A stretch of DNA of 64,000 nt. Origin: Blattamonas nauphoetae. Taxonomy: Eukaryota > Preaxostyla > Oxymonadida. The notes under the pieces were generated by a model, which was not told where the DNA came from, made no database searches, and worked only from the letters and a program-made list of their open reading frames with translations. Shown in pieces: positions 30,650 through 41,452 of this stretch. The DNA lies in the NCBI GenBank assembly GCA_033064195.1, contig JARBJD010000198.1, positions 1-64,000 of the forward strand. The letters run 5' to 3'. The translations under genes and the position numbers were made by a program. Numbering within the stretch: the stretch's first letter is position 1; every line of letters starts with the position of its first letter.

Positions 30650-33156
30650 CAGGGTTCTGAGGCAGATCTCACTGATCTCACGATTATTTGATCTCACCAC
30701 ATTTCTACCATATAGAATCGTTTCATTTTTTCTCCACTTCATATTTATCAAAAAAGAGGTAATGAGAGTGAATGAAATCAAACGGTTTTACAGTGGTGAG
30801 ATGAAATTGGACAACAAATGGAGCAATCCAGATATCATCACAGATTCCAATCTGAAATGTCTGGACAATCTCGCTTCACGGGTTTAATCGTTGATCTTTT
30901 ATTTTCTTCGAGGAGCATCTCCATATCATCAGGAGGGATCAGTGGAGGTGCATTGTGTGCGACCCTTGACAGGACAGCCAGATGCTCTGTTGTGAGCCTG
31001 TTTCTCTCCTTGCGCTTGATATAGTGGAGAATAGAAAATTCTCGTTCGGTTTCGACGGTTGTGCAGTGGATAGTTCTGATAGCTCTCAAAAGTGGGTGGA
31101 TGGCAGATTGTGCTGTAAAAAGTGGATCGGTCAGAATTAAGCTCAATATATCGTTTCGACTCAGCTGTGCCATGGCAAAATTAAGTTGATAAGTCGACTT
31201 CAACTGTTTCCAGTGAGTCAAGGTGTGTTGTTGGATGATTTGTGGAACGAAGCGGCGCAATCGTTCGGCCATTTTCAAGACGTCATTATCGGACATTGAT
31301 GTGTCTTGTGAGATGAGGTTGTCGTGTGACCAGAGATACAGTTCCTTTTCGGCAGTACGCTGAGAGAAACGAGATGTGATGTTCGCCTTGAATTTTTGAG
31401 CCAGTTCGGAACATTCTCTTGAAACTTGATCTAAAAAAGGAGTGCACTGGTTGTGTTTGTTTTCAATCATGATCTTTTTCAGCTCAGGACGGAATGAGTT
31501 CGGAGTTATTGCGGACAGACGAGTTTTGAAATTTTCAATAATATCTGAACAAGCAGCCAAATGGAGGTCCCTCTTTTGTAGGATCAGGTTGATTTCATTT
31601 GCTTGTGAAAGGAGAAGTGATAATCCGCCCAGTCTGAGGAGGTTGAGATTGTCATTGAAGAAAGCAACAATTTGTTGTATTTTCTGATCATCAGACGTGG
31701 ACAATGGTTGAGAGATTGTTCCAATGTATTTCAAGACTTGTGAGACGGTTGATTGACAGGTTGACCACCTGACTTGAACAGGCTTTGTCAGTTTCTTTTG
31801 GGCAAGTCCACTTTCGGTGAGAAGGGTGGCAAATCTTTTCTTGAAATGATGACTTCTGGTGATGAAATTGATTAGGAGAGCAGTATGATGAATGAGAGTG
31901 GCTGAAATGGAGTCTTGAGGGGTCTGAAAGGCATCTTTTTGGGCAAGTTGAAACTTGTGGGTCTCACACTGGTGGAAGAGAATGTGAGGATAATGTTGAT
32001 TCAGTTGTGCAACGAAACCAGAATTGTGTCCAGTCATGGCTGGATCGCCGTCACTCGCAACAGAAACAATCTGGGATGGGTCGATCCCAGCTCTTGCGAC
32101 AACCCGCATAAAGTGTGTGAAAATCTGTAGTCCAGTGGTTCCTTCCTGCATTTCACTTAATCCCACCAGGATGTTCCTTGCCAACTGATCTTTACTGAAA
32201 AAACGCAAATTAACACACAGTACTGAAATGGACGTGATGTCTGTTGAGATGTCCAAAGTCAGCGAAAGTGGTGTCAAAGTGGTTATTTCAGAAAACAAAC
32301 GGCGTTCATAGATACGATCCAAAGTGTCGGCGAGTTCCCAGAATCGGATGTAATTCGTCTTGTGTGAGTCGGAGACATTTGCAGGACAGACTATGGAATC
32401 GAGAAGGTTTGTCAGTGATTTAAAGTCATTTATAGATGACTTCCGGTGACAAATCTGGTTTGCTGCCCGAAATTGATTCGACACATGCTTTGATGTCCAC
32501 CCTTCGTCTGAGACTTCCGCAGCTTGTCGAATGCGGTCAAGATCAATCAGCCATAGACTTAGAGCTCGAGCATGAGTTTCTGTGTGGATGTGACCCAGCA
32601 CACTGTTCACATGTGTGGGTCTGGCCGGTCGAACGATGTATTCTTCGCGGGAGTATTTGAGGTGGTTCCTATGACTGTGGCATATGCGGCAGATCAGTCC
32701 TTCGTTTCCCAGGGTATAAATGGATTGATCGTCGAGGTGAACGCACTCAATTCTGTTTGCCCACTTCAGCCATTTTTGCCTTCTCCTTTGTTCAGCACTA
32801 ATTTCGGGTTGCTTTTGTTGTCCTATTGATGGGTGAGGAGGTTGTCGGACTGTATGATCGAGTGGCTCTTCACAAGAATCTTCGAGTGAAGAATCTTCGT
32901 CGTCATCATCGTCAGCCTGGACAGACGGAAATCGAGCACGGGTTCGTTGGGTTGTCACTCGTTGCGAGAAAAAAGCAAGTGTCGATTGAAATGTCATGAT
33001 GAAATTGGATTGAACAATGGAACGGAGCGAGGAGATGAAAAAGTGGGGAGTTCTCGAATGTCCAAAATAAGAAGATTGATCTCAGACCCAAAAGTTACAG
33101 CTGTGGTCAATTGATCTCATAATACCACTAAATTGATCAGACAGGTAGGAACCCTG
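30650..33156 (-). mobile_element. hAT transposon, complete-looking
   Basis: 2507 bp with ends CAGGGTTC...GAACCCTG, flanked by a perfect 8-bp duplication cccatgtc (30642-30649 and 33157-33164), the hAT signature. One long transposase ORF on the minus strand. Its perfect duplication and open frame indicate a recent insertion. Confidence 0.92.
30838..32997 (-). CDS. hAT transposase
   Basis: 719 residues. A BED-like finger near residues 100-150 has CRICHSH and a later H-x-x-x-x-H pair. The catalytic region shows LDISTD and SDGDPAMTG acidic blocks. The C-terminal dimerisation region contains HPLLRAIRTIHCTTVETERE, with the ETEREFS block typical of hAT enzymes. Catalyses cut-and-paste transposition of the 30650-33156 element. 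The ORF is full length for the family and fills the element, so it may be active. It could also mobilise the CAGGGTT-ended MITE at 41734. Confidence 0.88.
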   Translation of the reverse strand: MTFQSTLAFFSQRVTTQRTRARFPSVQADDDDDEDSSLEDSCEEPLDHTVRQPPHPSIGQQKQPEISAEQRRRQKWLKWANRIECVHLDDQSIYTLGNEGLICRICHSHRNHLKYSREEYIVRPARPTHVNSVLGHIHTETHARALSLWLIDLDRIRQAAEVSDEGWTSKHVSNQFRAANQICHRKSSINDFKSLTNLLDSIVCPANVSDSHKTNYIRFWELADTLDRIYERRLFSEITTLTPLSLTLDISTDITSISVLCVNLRFFSKDQLARNILVGLSEMQEGTTGLQIFTHFMRVVARAGIDPSQIVSVASDGDPAMTGHNSGFVAQLNQHYPHILFHQCETHKFQLAQKDAFQTPQDSISATLIHHTALLINFITRSHHFKKRFATLLTESGLAQKKLTKPVQVRWSTCQSTVSQVLKYIGTISQPLSTSDDQKIQQIVAFFNDNLNLLRLGGLSLLLSQANEINLILQKRDLHLAACSDIIENFKTRLSAITPNSFRPELKKIMIENKHNQCTPFLDQVSRECSELAQKFKANITSRFSQRTAEKELYLWSHDNLISQDTSMSDNDVLKMAERLRRFVPQIIQQHTLTHWKQLKSTYQLNFAMAQLSRNDILSLILTDPLFTAQSAIHPLLRAIRTIHCTTVETEREFSILHYIKRKERNRLTTEHLAVLSRVAHNAPPLIPPDDMEMLLEENKRSTIKPVKRDCPDISDWNL

Positions 33157-33164
33157 CCCATGTC

Positions 33165-34540
33165 GCCTGAACAAGTCTCTCCGATCGGATCTCTTCAGCC
33201 AATTTCAGAAACAGAAATCCGATCGAGGAACGGTGAAACTCCCAGTTCTCCAGAAGGAAGTATCTCGTTCTTTTCTGTTTTGATTCATTTTCCAGGCGGA
33301 GAAGATGTTGATTGATGAAGTCGGTGAGGCATATTTCGAAAGACCTCTCAGTCCGACATGGATTTACCACAACAAAGATTTTTCGACGGAGCTTAAAATA
33401 TCTAAACCGGCTGTGATGGAAACCAAAAAGATATCATGCTGTAATCCAACAACTGTCAGGCTTTGGATTGATGCGATCGAGAAGGTTATCACGACATACG
33501 AGATAGACGAGAGGTTGATCTTCAATTTTGATGAGTCTTCCCTCAATGTGACCGGCAAGAAGGTTCAATTGGAGGCTCATGCAAAAAAAGAAATCCCACT
33601 CCCCGCAAGAAAACCAATGAAGACTCCGAATACCACAATCTGTTCATGCATTTGTGCGGACGGGACGTTTTTACCCAACGTGCTTCTCGTTGCAAAGAAA
33701 ACTAATGCCAAAGAATTCTCGCTGTTCCCGTCACATCTCATTCGTCAAATGCCTAATGGCATCGGTTGGATGGATAAAGAGACATTCTTTCGCTATACAT
33801 CAGAACTATTCATCAAAAAAGTAGCAAAGAAACGAATCTGTCAGTCACTCGTTGGGAGATGGGCTTTACTCCTCGTTGATTCCCATTCATCAAGATTCCA
33901 ACATGAACTCCACACTCTTCTACTCAAAAATAAAATCATACTGCATACGTTTCCTCCGAACACAACCAACCTCCTCCAACCAATGGACGATGCACCCTTT
34001 AGAACTTTAAAAACTCACTTCTACCGATGTTTTGAGGAACCGGAAGCAACTGATCGATCATCCACTCGAACAGCAATCGCAAATGCACTTCTTCCTGCCG
34101 TTCAGGAAGCATTCATGGTGAAGGTCATCAGACCTGCTTTTCGCTCGTGCGGTATTCATCCCATTTCGATTTCAGAGCCACTTTCGAAACTTCGGAGACA
34201 GTTTCATATTCCATCCTCCGTTCCAGATGATCTGCTGGACGAGCACTGGTCGGACAAATCCATTGTCTCAACCGGCACGATGCTAACATTAATTCAAGAA
34301 GCAAGACCTCAAAATGATCAAATTCCTGGCTCTCCACTTCCACAACCGCAACGACCCAACAAAATCACTTCCTACTTCGCTCCTCGGAGTTCCACGATCA
34401 GAGAACTCAAGTCTACGAATGCTGCTGACGTCAATGTCGCTCTTCAACCTCAAGAAACTGAGACTAACACTGAGACACATCAAGAAACGTTTTGGAGTGA
34501 GATGAGAGGGCGCTTTACTCTTGATCACGATGACTTCTAG
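33165..34540 (+). CDS. Pogo-like transposase, C-terminal part
   Basis: Continues the frame from 30649 after the hAT. A 36-base intron (33260-33295, GTATCT...TTCCAG) is in phase 0; removing it joins to EKMLIDEVGE. The DDE_1 core shows FNFDESSL, LLLVDSHSSR and LLQPMDDAPF, giving the D-D-D set of pogo/Tigger transposases. With the N-terminal part, minus the hAT and intron, the product would be 538 residues, close to the 519 of the second pogo-like element. Confidence 0.8.
33260..33295 (+). other. 36-base intron in pogo transposase
   Basis: GTATCT donor, T-rich body, TTCCAG acceptor. It contains an in-frame stop, so it must be spliced. The intron at 55792-55821 is at the same protein position. 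Confidence 0.7.
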
Positions 34541-34917
34541 AACCGTCGGATTATTCATTGTTCTCAACGTTAAATCAACAATTGACTCAAATTTACCAGT
34601 TAAAACAGACTATTTATGTGAATCTTCCTGAGAAATGGCAAGACACAATACCCCGGGCCAGTAAGCAGCACAGATCCGATGGGTTCATTTCAGTCGATGA
34701 GAGGACTATGATGGTACAATGGCGGGTTTTGGAAGAATGGCTGCTTATGCAGCCACTGTAACTCGTGCAAGTCAAGGAAACCCCGCAAATCTTGAGAAAC
34801 ATGTACTAGACAATACGGTGTTCAATTCGATTCAATCGAAAGTAGCTTCACAAATGTGGGATCAGTGGCTTATTGATCATGTACAGGAATATATATTTTT
34901 TATTTTTATATAAAGTG

Positions 34918-35538
34918 ATGCAACCAATTCTAAGTTGTCAATTTACGAAACACACAAGTTCTTCATCAGTACCAACATCAATCACCAACAATGTCATCAT
35001 CGACTCTCACAAAGAGTTCGAAGCCTCGCAGAGGCGAGACAATAAAGGCTCGAATTCTGGAAGATCGAAACTCGAGGATCGAAATGAACAATGCGCGAAT
35101 GTTGAACTTTACAATGTTCCAGGTGTTTATGATCCACCATTGGAGACCTATCCATCAGCGCCAATTCAAAGCCGTTCCATTCCACTCCGAGAATACACCT
35201 CCAATATTTCAGCATTCAAAGATCAGCTACTGCTTGTCTACAAAAATGCTTTTGCTTGTGAAAAGAAACTTTTGAATAATCTCATTGAACCATCGAAGAA
35301 ACTGATCACGAACCAAAGTGATTTATGTGCACTGATTGCGACATTAACTGGAATCAATGATGTGGTGATCGAACTGGATGATTTGTCTGATAAGTGTTTA
35401 TGTCTGAATAAACTCCCAGTGTTTAGAACCATTTTCAAGATCCTTGTTGGAGGAAAAGATATGAGTATTGCCTACAATGAAGCATACAACACCATCCTCA
35501 ATTATGGCATTTCTCTGACGAAAGCTATTCCTCGCTAA
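34918..35538 (+). CDS. About 195-aa structural-module protein, copy B
   Basis: Counterpart of 2282-2866 with an extra 11-residue stretch near residue 35 and a nearly identical C-terminal 110 residues. Preceded by the T-rich motif at 34894-34908. Confidence 0.7.
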   Translation: MQPILSCQFTKHTSSSSVPTSITNNVIIDSHKEFEASQRRDNKGSNSGRSKLEDRNEQCANVELYNVPGVYDPPLETYPSAPIQSRSIPLREYTSNISAFKDQLLLVYKNAFACEKKLLNNLIEPSKKLITNQSDLCALIATLTGINDVVIELDDLSDKCLCLNKLPVFRTIFKILVGGKDMSIAYNEAYNTILNYGISLTKAIPR

Positions 35539-35574
35539 AATTATAAATGAATTGTATTTTTTATTTTTCAATAA

Positions 35575-35883
35575 ATGGCACCAGGAAGTTTCAACAAACT
35601 CAAAAATATCGGCAAGCAATTCTTTCAATTCATCAAACCTTTAGCTCCAACATTGCTTCAAGTCGGTGGTGGATTGCTCTCTCAAACGAACAGTAAATTT
35701 GGACAAACAGCAGGAGGAATACTCAATGGATTAGGAGGAATGATGGACGTTTATCAACAAAACAAAGCAATCAATCGTCAACAAAAACCACAGATGATCG
35801 AGTACGAACCACCTCGAAATGGACGATTCTCAAATGATGATATGCCACTCTCGTCTAATTCCAAAATTCAATTCAAAGGATAA
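35575..35883 (+). CDS. Small MAPG protein 1, copy B
   Basis: Protein identical by eye to 2938-3246 despite synonymous differences, which points to purifying selection. Confidence 0.7.
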   Translation: MAPGSFNKLKNIGKQFFQFIKPLAPTLLQVGGGLLSQTNSKFGQTAGGILNGLGGMMDVYQQNKAINRQQKPQMIEYEPPRNGRFSNDDMPLSSNSKIQFKG

Positions 35884-35922
35884 TAATTCACTAGTATTCG
35901 AATATTTTTTATTTGTATTAAA

Positions 35923-36222
35923 ATGGCACCAGGTTGGTTATCCAAATTAGCAGCAGTCGGTAAAAATATCCTCAGAGTGGGAGCTCCATTTCTGAACCTA
36001 ATTCCCTTTGTTGGACCATTGATTTCTAAGGTCGCACAGACAGGTGTTGAGATGATTCCTGATGTGAAATCGGATCAGCAAATCCATGCAGAAAAGATGG
36101 CACAATATGAGCAAGCAATCAATGAAGGAAACACTGCAGTTGCGAACAAGCTCAGAGGTGAAATAATGAAACTAGAAGAAAAGCTGAAACCGAAAGCGAA
36201 GAAACCAAAAAAGAAAAAGTAA
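35923..36222 (+). CDS. Small MAPG protein 2, copy B
   Basis: 99 residues, a few substitutions from 3285-3584, mostly in the basic tail. Same T-rich promoter motif upstream. Confidence 0.7.
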   Translation: MAPGWLSKLAAVGKNILRVGAPFLNLIPFVGPLISKVAQTGVEMIPDVKSDQQIHAEKMAQYEQAINEGNTAVANKLRGEIMKLEEKLKPKAKKPKKKK

Positions 36223-36259
36223 ATGAAAGTAACAATTATGTTTTTTTATTTTTGTTAAA

Positions 36260-38143
36260 ATGAACTCGCATATAACACATCTGACAAACAAAAGAACTGG
36301 AGCTACATCATTGACTGGAAATACAACTGGATCAATCAAGTACACACGAGATGATATTGGTCAAATCCAACAGCAACTATTGTCTGAACATCACATCAGT
36401 TTTCTCTTAAATGATGGAGCACACAGTACTTCCATTCAGGAGTTGAAACCATCAGAGAATTCACGATTCTACAAAGGACAGGAAATAATCATTCCACTCA
36501 CTGGCAATCAAGACATTTGTCAAATCGATGATTCCTTCATTACTTTCACAATGACAGCAACTCTGAAAGTCAACAATTGGAATCAAACTGCAGGTAAAAT
36601 TGGCTCGTACATGAATGAGAGAATCTTCATCTTTGTTGGACTTAAACATTCGGCATCAATCTTTCGCGACCTCACTGTTCTTCACAACAATCAGAGAATC
36701 ATCAGCACAACAACCAATGACGTATCAATGGAGTCTCACATCTACAATATGATTAAACCAAAGAGTCAATTGGAGAATCGAAAACATTGTCACACTCCTT
36801 GGCAAAATGCTTGGAATCATGATGAATCTGTTGCTGGTGTTTATATTCCTGTATCAGACTTCACGACAACATCTGGAACTGGTGTATTCAAAGACACTAT
36901 TGATGTCCCAATTCGTGTGTCAATTAATCTTGAAGATCTTCTTATATTCTCAGGGATGACTGACTATCCAAGATGTCTCTTCGGAGATCTGAAATTGAGT
37001 GTTCACATAAATGAAGATGCCTTCGTTTGTTGTCCTGTAAATCCTGAACTGACTTTGAAAAATACACTCTCGTTATTGATCAGTGACTCTACAACAAGAC
37101 TTCCTCCCATCCGAGATTCAATTGTCTATTGTAATTCTGATCGTCCAAACTTCATTCCTGGTCTCGTCGCCGCATGTACAAAGAACTTTGTTCAAATCGG
37201 TCAATCATTTAAGATCAAAGCAGTAAAACAAGATTGTGTATATACACTTCCGACTGGTATTACCTCGGAACCTTCCCCTGATGAACAATACATCTCTCTC
37301 AACATTATGGATTATCGCATTGATGATGTGTATTGCATGAGTGCTGGATACAATATGAAAGAAATTGCGAAAGAGAATCTGAAGAAAATGTATTAGGATC
37401 GTCCTGGAACAATTCCAGCTGAGAAGATTTCGTTCTATCCATTTCAGAAAACACCAACAGCATCAGGAATTGATTGTACTCAGCAAATGGTTCTCGTTAA
37501 TGCTAAGGATATCATGCTCCTCTTTCGTCACTACGACAATGAAGTCACATGTTTTCACAATCCAATGCAGAAGAATATCCAAGTGAATCTTCTCAACAAG
37601 TACTATCCAGAACAACCCACAACAACTATTGGAGCTCGTTTCTATCAGTTCGCATTATCAACTCTCAATCTTGATTCATACCTTGCTGTTCCAGATGATT
37701 TGGAGCGATCACTTCCAGATTCTCTTGTCGAAAATAAACTCACTGGTGATCGGAATTATCCAAATGAAACAATGACTAGAGTACGACCAATTCATGACAA
37801 TTCTGATTTTCTTTTATGTTTTTCAACCCAACGAAGTGGATGTCCAACAAACTGTAATGATTCCATCAGTTCCAGAGGTCAGAATGTTCCAGTCACTTTG
37901 AGATCTCAGCCAATTTATCAAGGAGTGATTGACACGTACTATAATGTTCTTGATCCAAGTCAAAAAATTCCTGAAAGAGATGGTATGATGACAACCTTTA
38001 CTCATCCTCCAGCGCCTATTTTAGCAACAACCGCAACAACTTGGTGGGTACTACGATTCAGAAATGGTGAACCAAAAGTTGAGTATTATCCTAATCACAC
38101 ACTGAAAGCGTTGCACAAAGATTTGGGAATCATACCAAATTGA
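36260..38143 (+). pseudogene. Capsid-type protein 1, copy B, broken
   Basis: Counterpart of 3626-5509 and about 95 percent identical by eye at protein level. Broken, with about one break. T-rich promoter motif upstream. Confidence 0.75.
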
Positions 38144-38191
38144 AAAAGGACAAAAGAAATATTGTATATTGTATTTTTTATTTTTCTATAA

Positions 38192-39874
38192 ATGAGAAGT
38201 TTCAGATCTAATCAATCCAAACCAACATCGACATTAATCGAACAAATCGAAGTGCAATCATACCTGCCAAAACAATGGGATTCAGAACCACATATGTATT
38301 CGATTCAAGAAGTGCATCCAACTAATCCTCCGATGCCATGCAGAATTGGAGATGAGATTGAAGTTCCATTGTGCTATGACGGACATGATGTGACTGAGTT
38401 TGCGAAGAGTCATTTGCGTATTGATCTAACGATAACTGTGCCATATGTGAAACCATCTGGTGCATTCACAAAAGATGTCGGAACATACGGAATGTTCTAC
38501 GGATATAAATCATCATCAGATGCAATTCGAGACATGAGACTCGTCGACAGTAAAGGAAACATAATTGACAATACACTTCAGAATAATCACATCCACGAAT
38601 CATTTCTGTATCACACTTTCAAGTCTTTTGAAGAGAAAAACAACATGAAACATTGTTACAGACTTTGGGAAAATGTTCAGAGAATGGATCCAAGCGTATG
38701 TGGATACTATCATGTTCCAGTCGATGCAGCTTCTTCTAACATCACATTTACAATACCATTTGTCATTCCGTTTGTTAATTTGCTTCCACTGAGTACCTTT
38801 GATCAGTATCCTAATTCCATCTTTGGTAATTTACGTCTGAGATTTCATTTGACAACAGATTCACTCGTGTATTGTCCTGTTCAAATTTCATCTGTCGTTC
38901 GAAAAACGTTTGAAAACAGTATCGATCAACAACCAGGGATGACGCTTTCGACTCTGGCTGGGAATGCTAAGATAGATTTACTGTACCATGGAGAATTCTC
39001 AACATTAACTCAGGAATTTACCCAGATCGGAAATCCAGTTCTCCAATCTGATCAGTTTGGACCATCGACAGCAACCCCTTTCCCATCTGTTTCTCCAAAA
39101 TCGGTGACATCTTCTGTGCTTCATTCATCGGTGGATAAAGTTTCAACTATTTGTTACGGATATCAAATCACTGATGCAACAAAACAATCACTCTTCAACA
39201 CCTACACAAAGACTGTTTATGTTCTGAAAGCAGAAAGAATTGACACCCAATCATTCCAATCACAAGCAAACGCCATGGGAGTGAGATCAAACTTAAGTAT
39301 CAAGCTCAACAATCTTATGAATCTGATGTGCTTGTTATCTGAAAGACCAAATGAATGTACAGTCTTCAGAAATCCTCAATATGTTGGTCTGTTCGAAATG
39401 CTTGGATCCAATTTTCCTAATTTCCCGATGTCAACAGTTTCACCAGAGTTCTATCAAATGATGATGGTGAATGGTGATTTCATTGGATGTTCGGCAACAC
39501 AAGAGTTTGAAAATTCAATTTGTTCAACACGCATATAGAACGACAGAGGAAAAGATTTCAAGAGAAGAAGAGCAACAACAGATGCCACTTCTTTCACTTT
39601 TATGGTTCCAACAGATCGAAGTGAAATTGCAGGTGGAGAAGAAGGTATCTCAACAGCAGAGTCAGTGAACATTGTCTTCAGAGGAACACCGATCGTTCAA
39701 GGAGAATTGGATCCATATTTCACCTCAACTCCAGAAGGTCCTCCTCCACCGATATTGGCATTACATCAGGCAACGTACTGGCTGTTCTGGATCGAAAATG
39801 GTCAACCACGAGTGCGATATGTCATTGATCGCCGTCTCCAAGAAGCATACGAAGAAGTGAAGAGAGGATACTGA
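38192..39874 (+). pseudogene. Capsid-type protein 2, copy B, broken
   Basis: Counterpart of 5557-7245. Conserved backbone but two strongly divergent segments (about residues 84-105 and 230-310). Broken, with about one break. Confidence 0.75.
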
Positions 39875-39914
39875 ATAGAACAAATATGATATTTTATTTT
39901 TGTGGAAAGCAAAG

Positions 39915-40325
39915 ATGGTGAAGCGATATTTCTCAATTCAGAATTCTCACACAGCTCAACTCCCTCCTGATTTTACCAATTCTAGAAAACAAAAATATGT
40001 TCACTTCCTTGACTGCAAACTTATCCATGTGAGAGAAGAAATAAATGGTAACTCAACTGTCATTTCAAAAGACATTCCTCAGCACATAACAATCCATGGT
40101 GATTGGATTCAAACTGACGCATTCAATGACTCGTTTGTTGCTTTCTGTAACGAACAAATTGCGAAGCGAAAGAAGTGGGAATTAACAACTCGACAATCAA
40201 TTGTGAAGATCTGGTTCAAAGACAGTTCTGGTGAAACAATCGAGATGGAGACATCGGAGACAATCAATGGAAAAATAATCAAAGAGTACTTTGAATTTCT
40301 GGTTGATCTCATGTTGGAATATTAG
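39915..40325 (+). CDS. Small Polinton protein, 136 aa, copy B
   Basis: Counterpart of 7284-7694 with only a handful of substitutions. The ATG at 39915 is chosen by comparison with copy A. Its end overlaps the end of the convergent fibre gene by 17 bp. Confidence 0.7.
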   Translation: MVKRYFSIQNSHTAQLPPDFTNSRKQKYVHFLDCKLIHVREEINGNSTVISKDIPQHITIHGDWIQTDAFNDSFVAFCNEQIAKRKKWELTTRQSIVKIWFKDSSGETIEMETSETINGKIIKEYFEFLVDLMLEY

Positions 40326-41229
40326 TCAGTGAAATATATTTTTGTATTAGTTCATTGATGATAGTCTGTTGATGTCCGACAATGCTACTCAGTTCCTGAA
40401 TGGCTTTGATACAGAAGCACGAGAGTTCTGCATAATCAACTTGAAGACAATCTGGATTGGAATCATTCACGACTTCGGGGAATATTTCTTGGATCTGTTG
40501 TGCAATCACACCTATGTGTTTCTTCTCTCTTTCCTTCTTCAAGCATTCACATTTCTCTTTGCAGTTCTTCAAGTGTTCTTCATCAGTCTCATTCTCTATT
40601 TGCTTTGTAACCTTGTTGATCTTCGAGTCGAATGTGTTGAATTGATACTGCACAATTTCGACTTTATTCAATTGTTCAAGAACATTAGGATATGGTTCAA
40701 TATTTCTTTTCACTCTTCTGTCTGACAACTGAGAAAAACTTCCTGTTGGTGATATTGAGAACACTCCTGAACCAGCGTCCTCATCGTAGTAATACAAAGC
40801 TGGTGAGTCACACGGTGACCACATCATGATACCATCACCATTGAACTGAATTCCTGAAGTTTCTGCAATCGATTGTGAGATTGATATACCAGACTTAAAC
40901 GTAGATGCCGGATATGTTCCAGGATACTTTGGAATAGTTCCCTCTGATATGTTCCAATTCGCTCCACTCACATTGATCAATCCTCCAATTGTTGGTGTCG
41001 CAATACCAGCTGAACAAGTGATTGATCCATTTGTTGAAACGACGTTTTGTATTGAGGATATCGCAGCCTTGTGTGCTTCAGTTGTCTTCTTAAGTGTGTC
41101 GACTTCTTCCTGATTCGTTTCTAATTCCGTCTGTAGTGAGTTTATGACTGCTGCATTCTCAGTGATGGTCGAAAGATTATGATCAATCATTTTCTCAATC
41201 ATTTGTGAATTGTATTTTTGTCGATTCAT
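40309..41229 (-). CDS. Fibre-like protein with S74 domain, copy B
   Basis: About 306 residues. The S74 chaperone half (SDRRVKRNI, IGVIAQQIQEIFPEVV) is nearly identical to copy A. The N-terminal stalk is longer, with an extra heptad-like segment, and more divergent. The start at MNRQK is chosen as in copy A. Likely receptor-binding fibre; looks whole. Confidence 0.72.
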   Translation of the reverse strand: MNRQKYNSQMIEKMIDHNLSTITENAAVINSLQTELETNQEEVDTLKKTTEAHKAAISSIQNVVSTNGSITCSAGIATPTIGGLINVSGANWNISEGTIPKYPGTYPASTFKSGISISQSIAETSGIQFNGDGIMMWSPCDSPALYYYDEDAGSGVFSISPTGSFSQLSDRRVKRNIEPYPNVLEQLNKVEIVQYQFNTFDSKINKVTKQIENETDEEHLKNCKEKCECLKKEREKKHIGVIAQQIQEIFPEVVNDSNPDCLQVDYAELSCFCIKAIQELSSIVGHQQTIINELIQKYISLTNIPT

Positions 41230-41269
41230 TTCGGTTTGTTCTTTCTTTGAAAATAAAATTCTTGATTCA

Positions 41270-41407
41270 CTCATGAACAAACGTCACCGGCACATTATTT
41301 CTGACATACTCAGAGACTAGCGTACAGTTCTCTTGCTTCATTGATTCAATTAATGCTTGTTCTGAACATACTCGACGTCTTTCGCTGTACATCGCTGTTG
41401 GATTCAT
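41270..41407 (-). other. Truncated copy of two-repeat protein gene (right TIR)
   Basis: Inverted duplicate of the first 46 codons of the gene at 20950, ending where the terminal repeat ends. Confidence 0.7.
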
Positions 41408-41452
41408 TTAATACAAATTAAAAAATTCAAAAATAAAAAACAACAACGAGTT

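Larger units (their letters stand above)
30216..34758 (+). mobile_element. Pogo-like DNA transposon with nested hAT
   Basis: Inverted repeats of about 46 bp start CAGTGGCTGCATAAGCAGCC and are flanked by TA (30214-30215, 34759-34760). The end itself contains a small palindrome. Without the hAT and one 8-bp duplication it is about 2.03 kb, close to the 2.02 kb of the pogo-like element at 55246. It carries a DDE transposase gene split by the hAT. Confidence 0.9.
29655..34913 (+). pseudogene. 320-aa protein gene, copy B, interrupted
   Basis: Counterpart of 1276-2238. A pogo-like transposon (30216-34758) sits in it at a TA, and the 3' part is shorter than in copy A. Broken. Confidence 0.7.
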
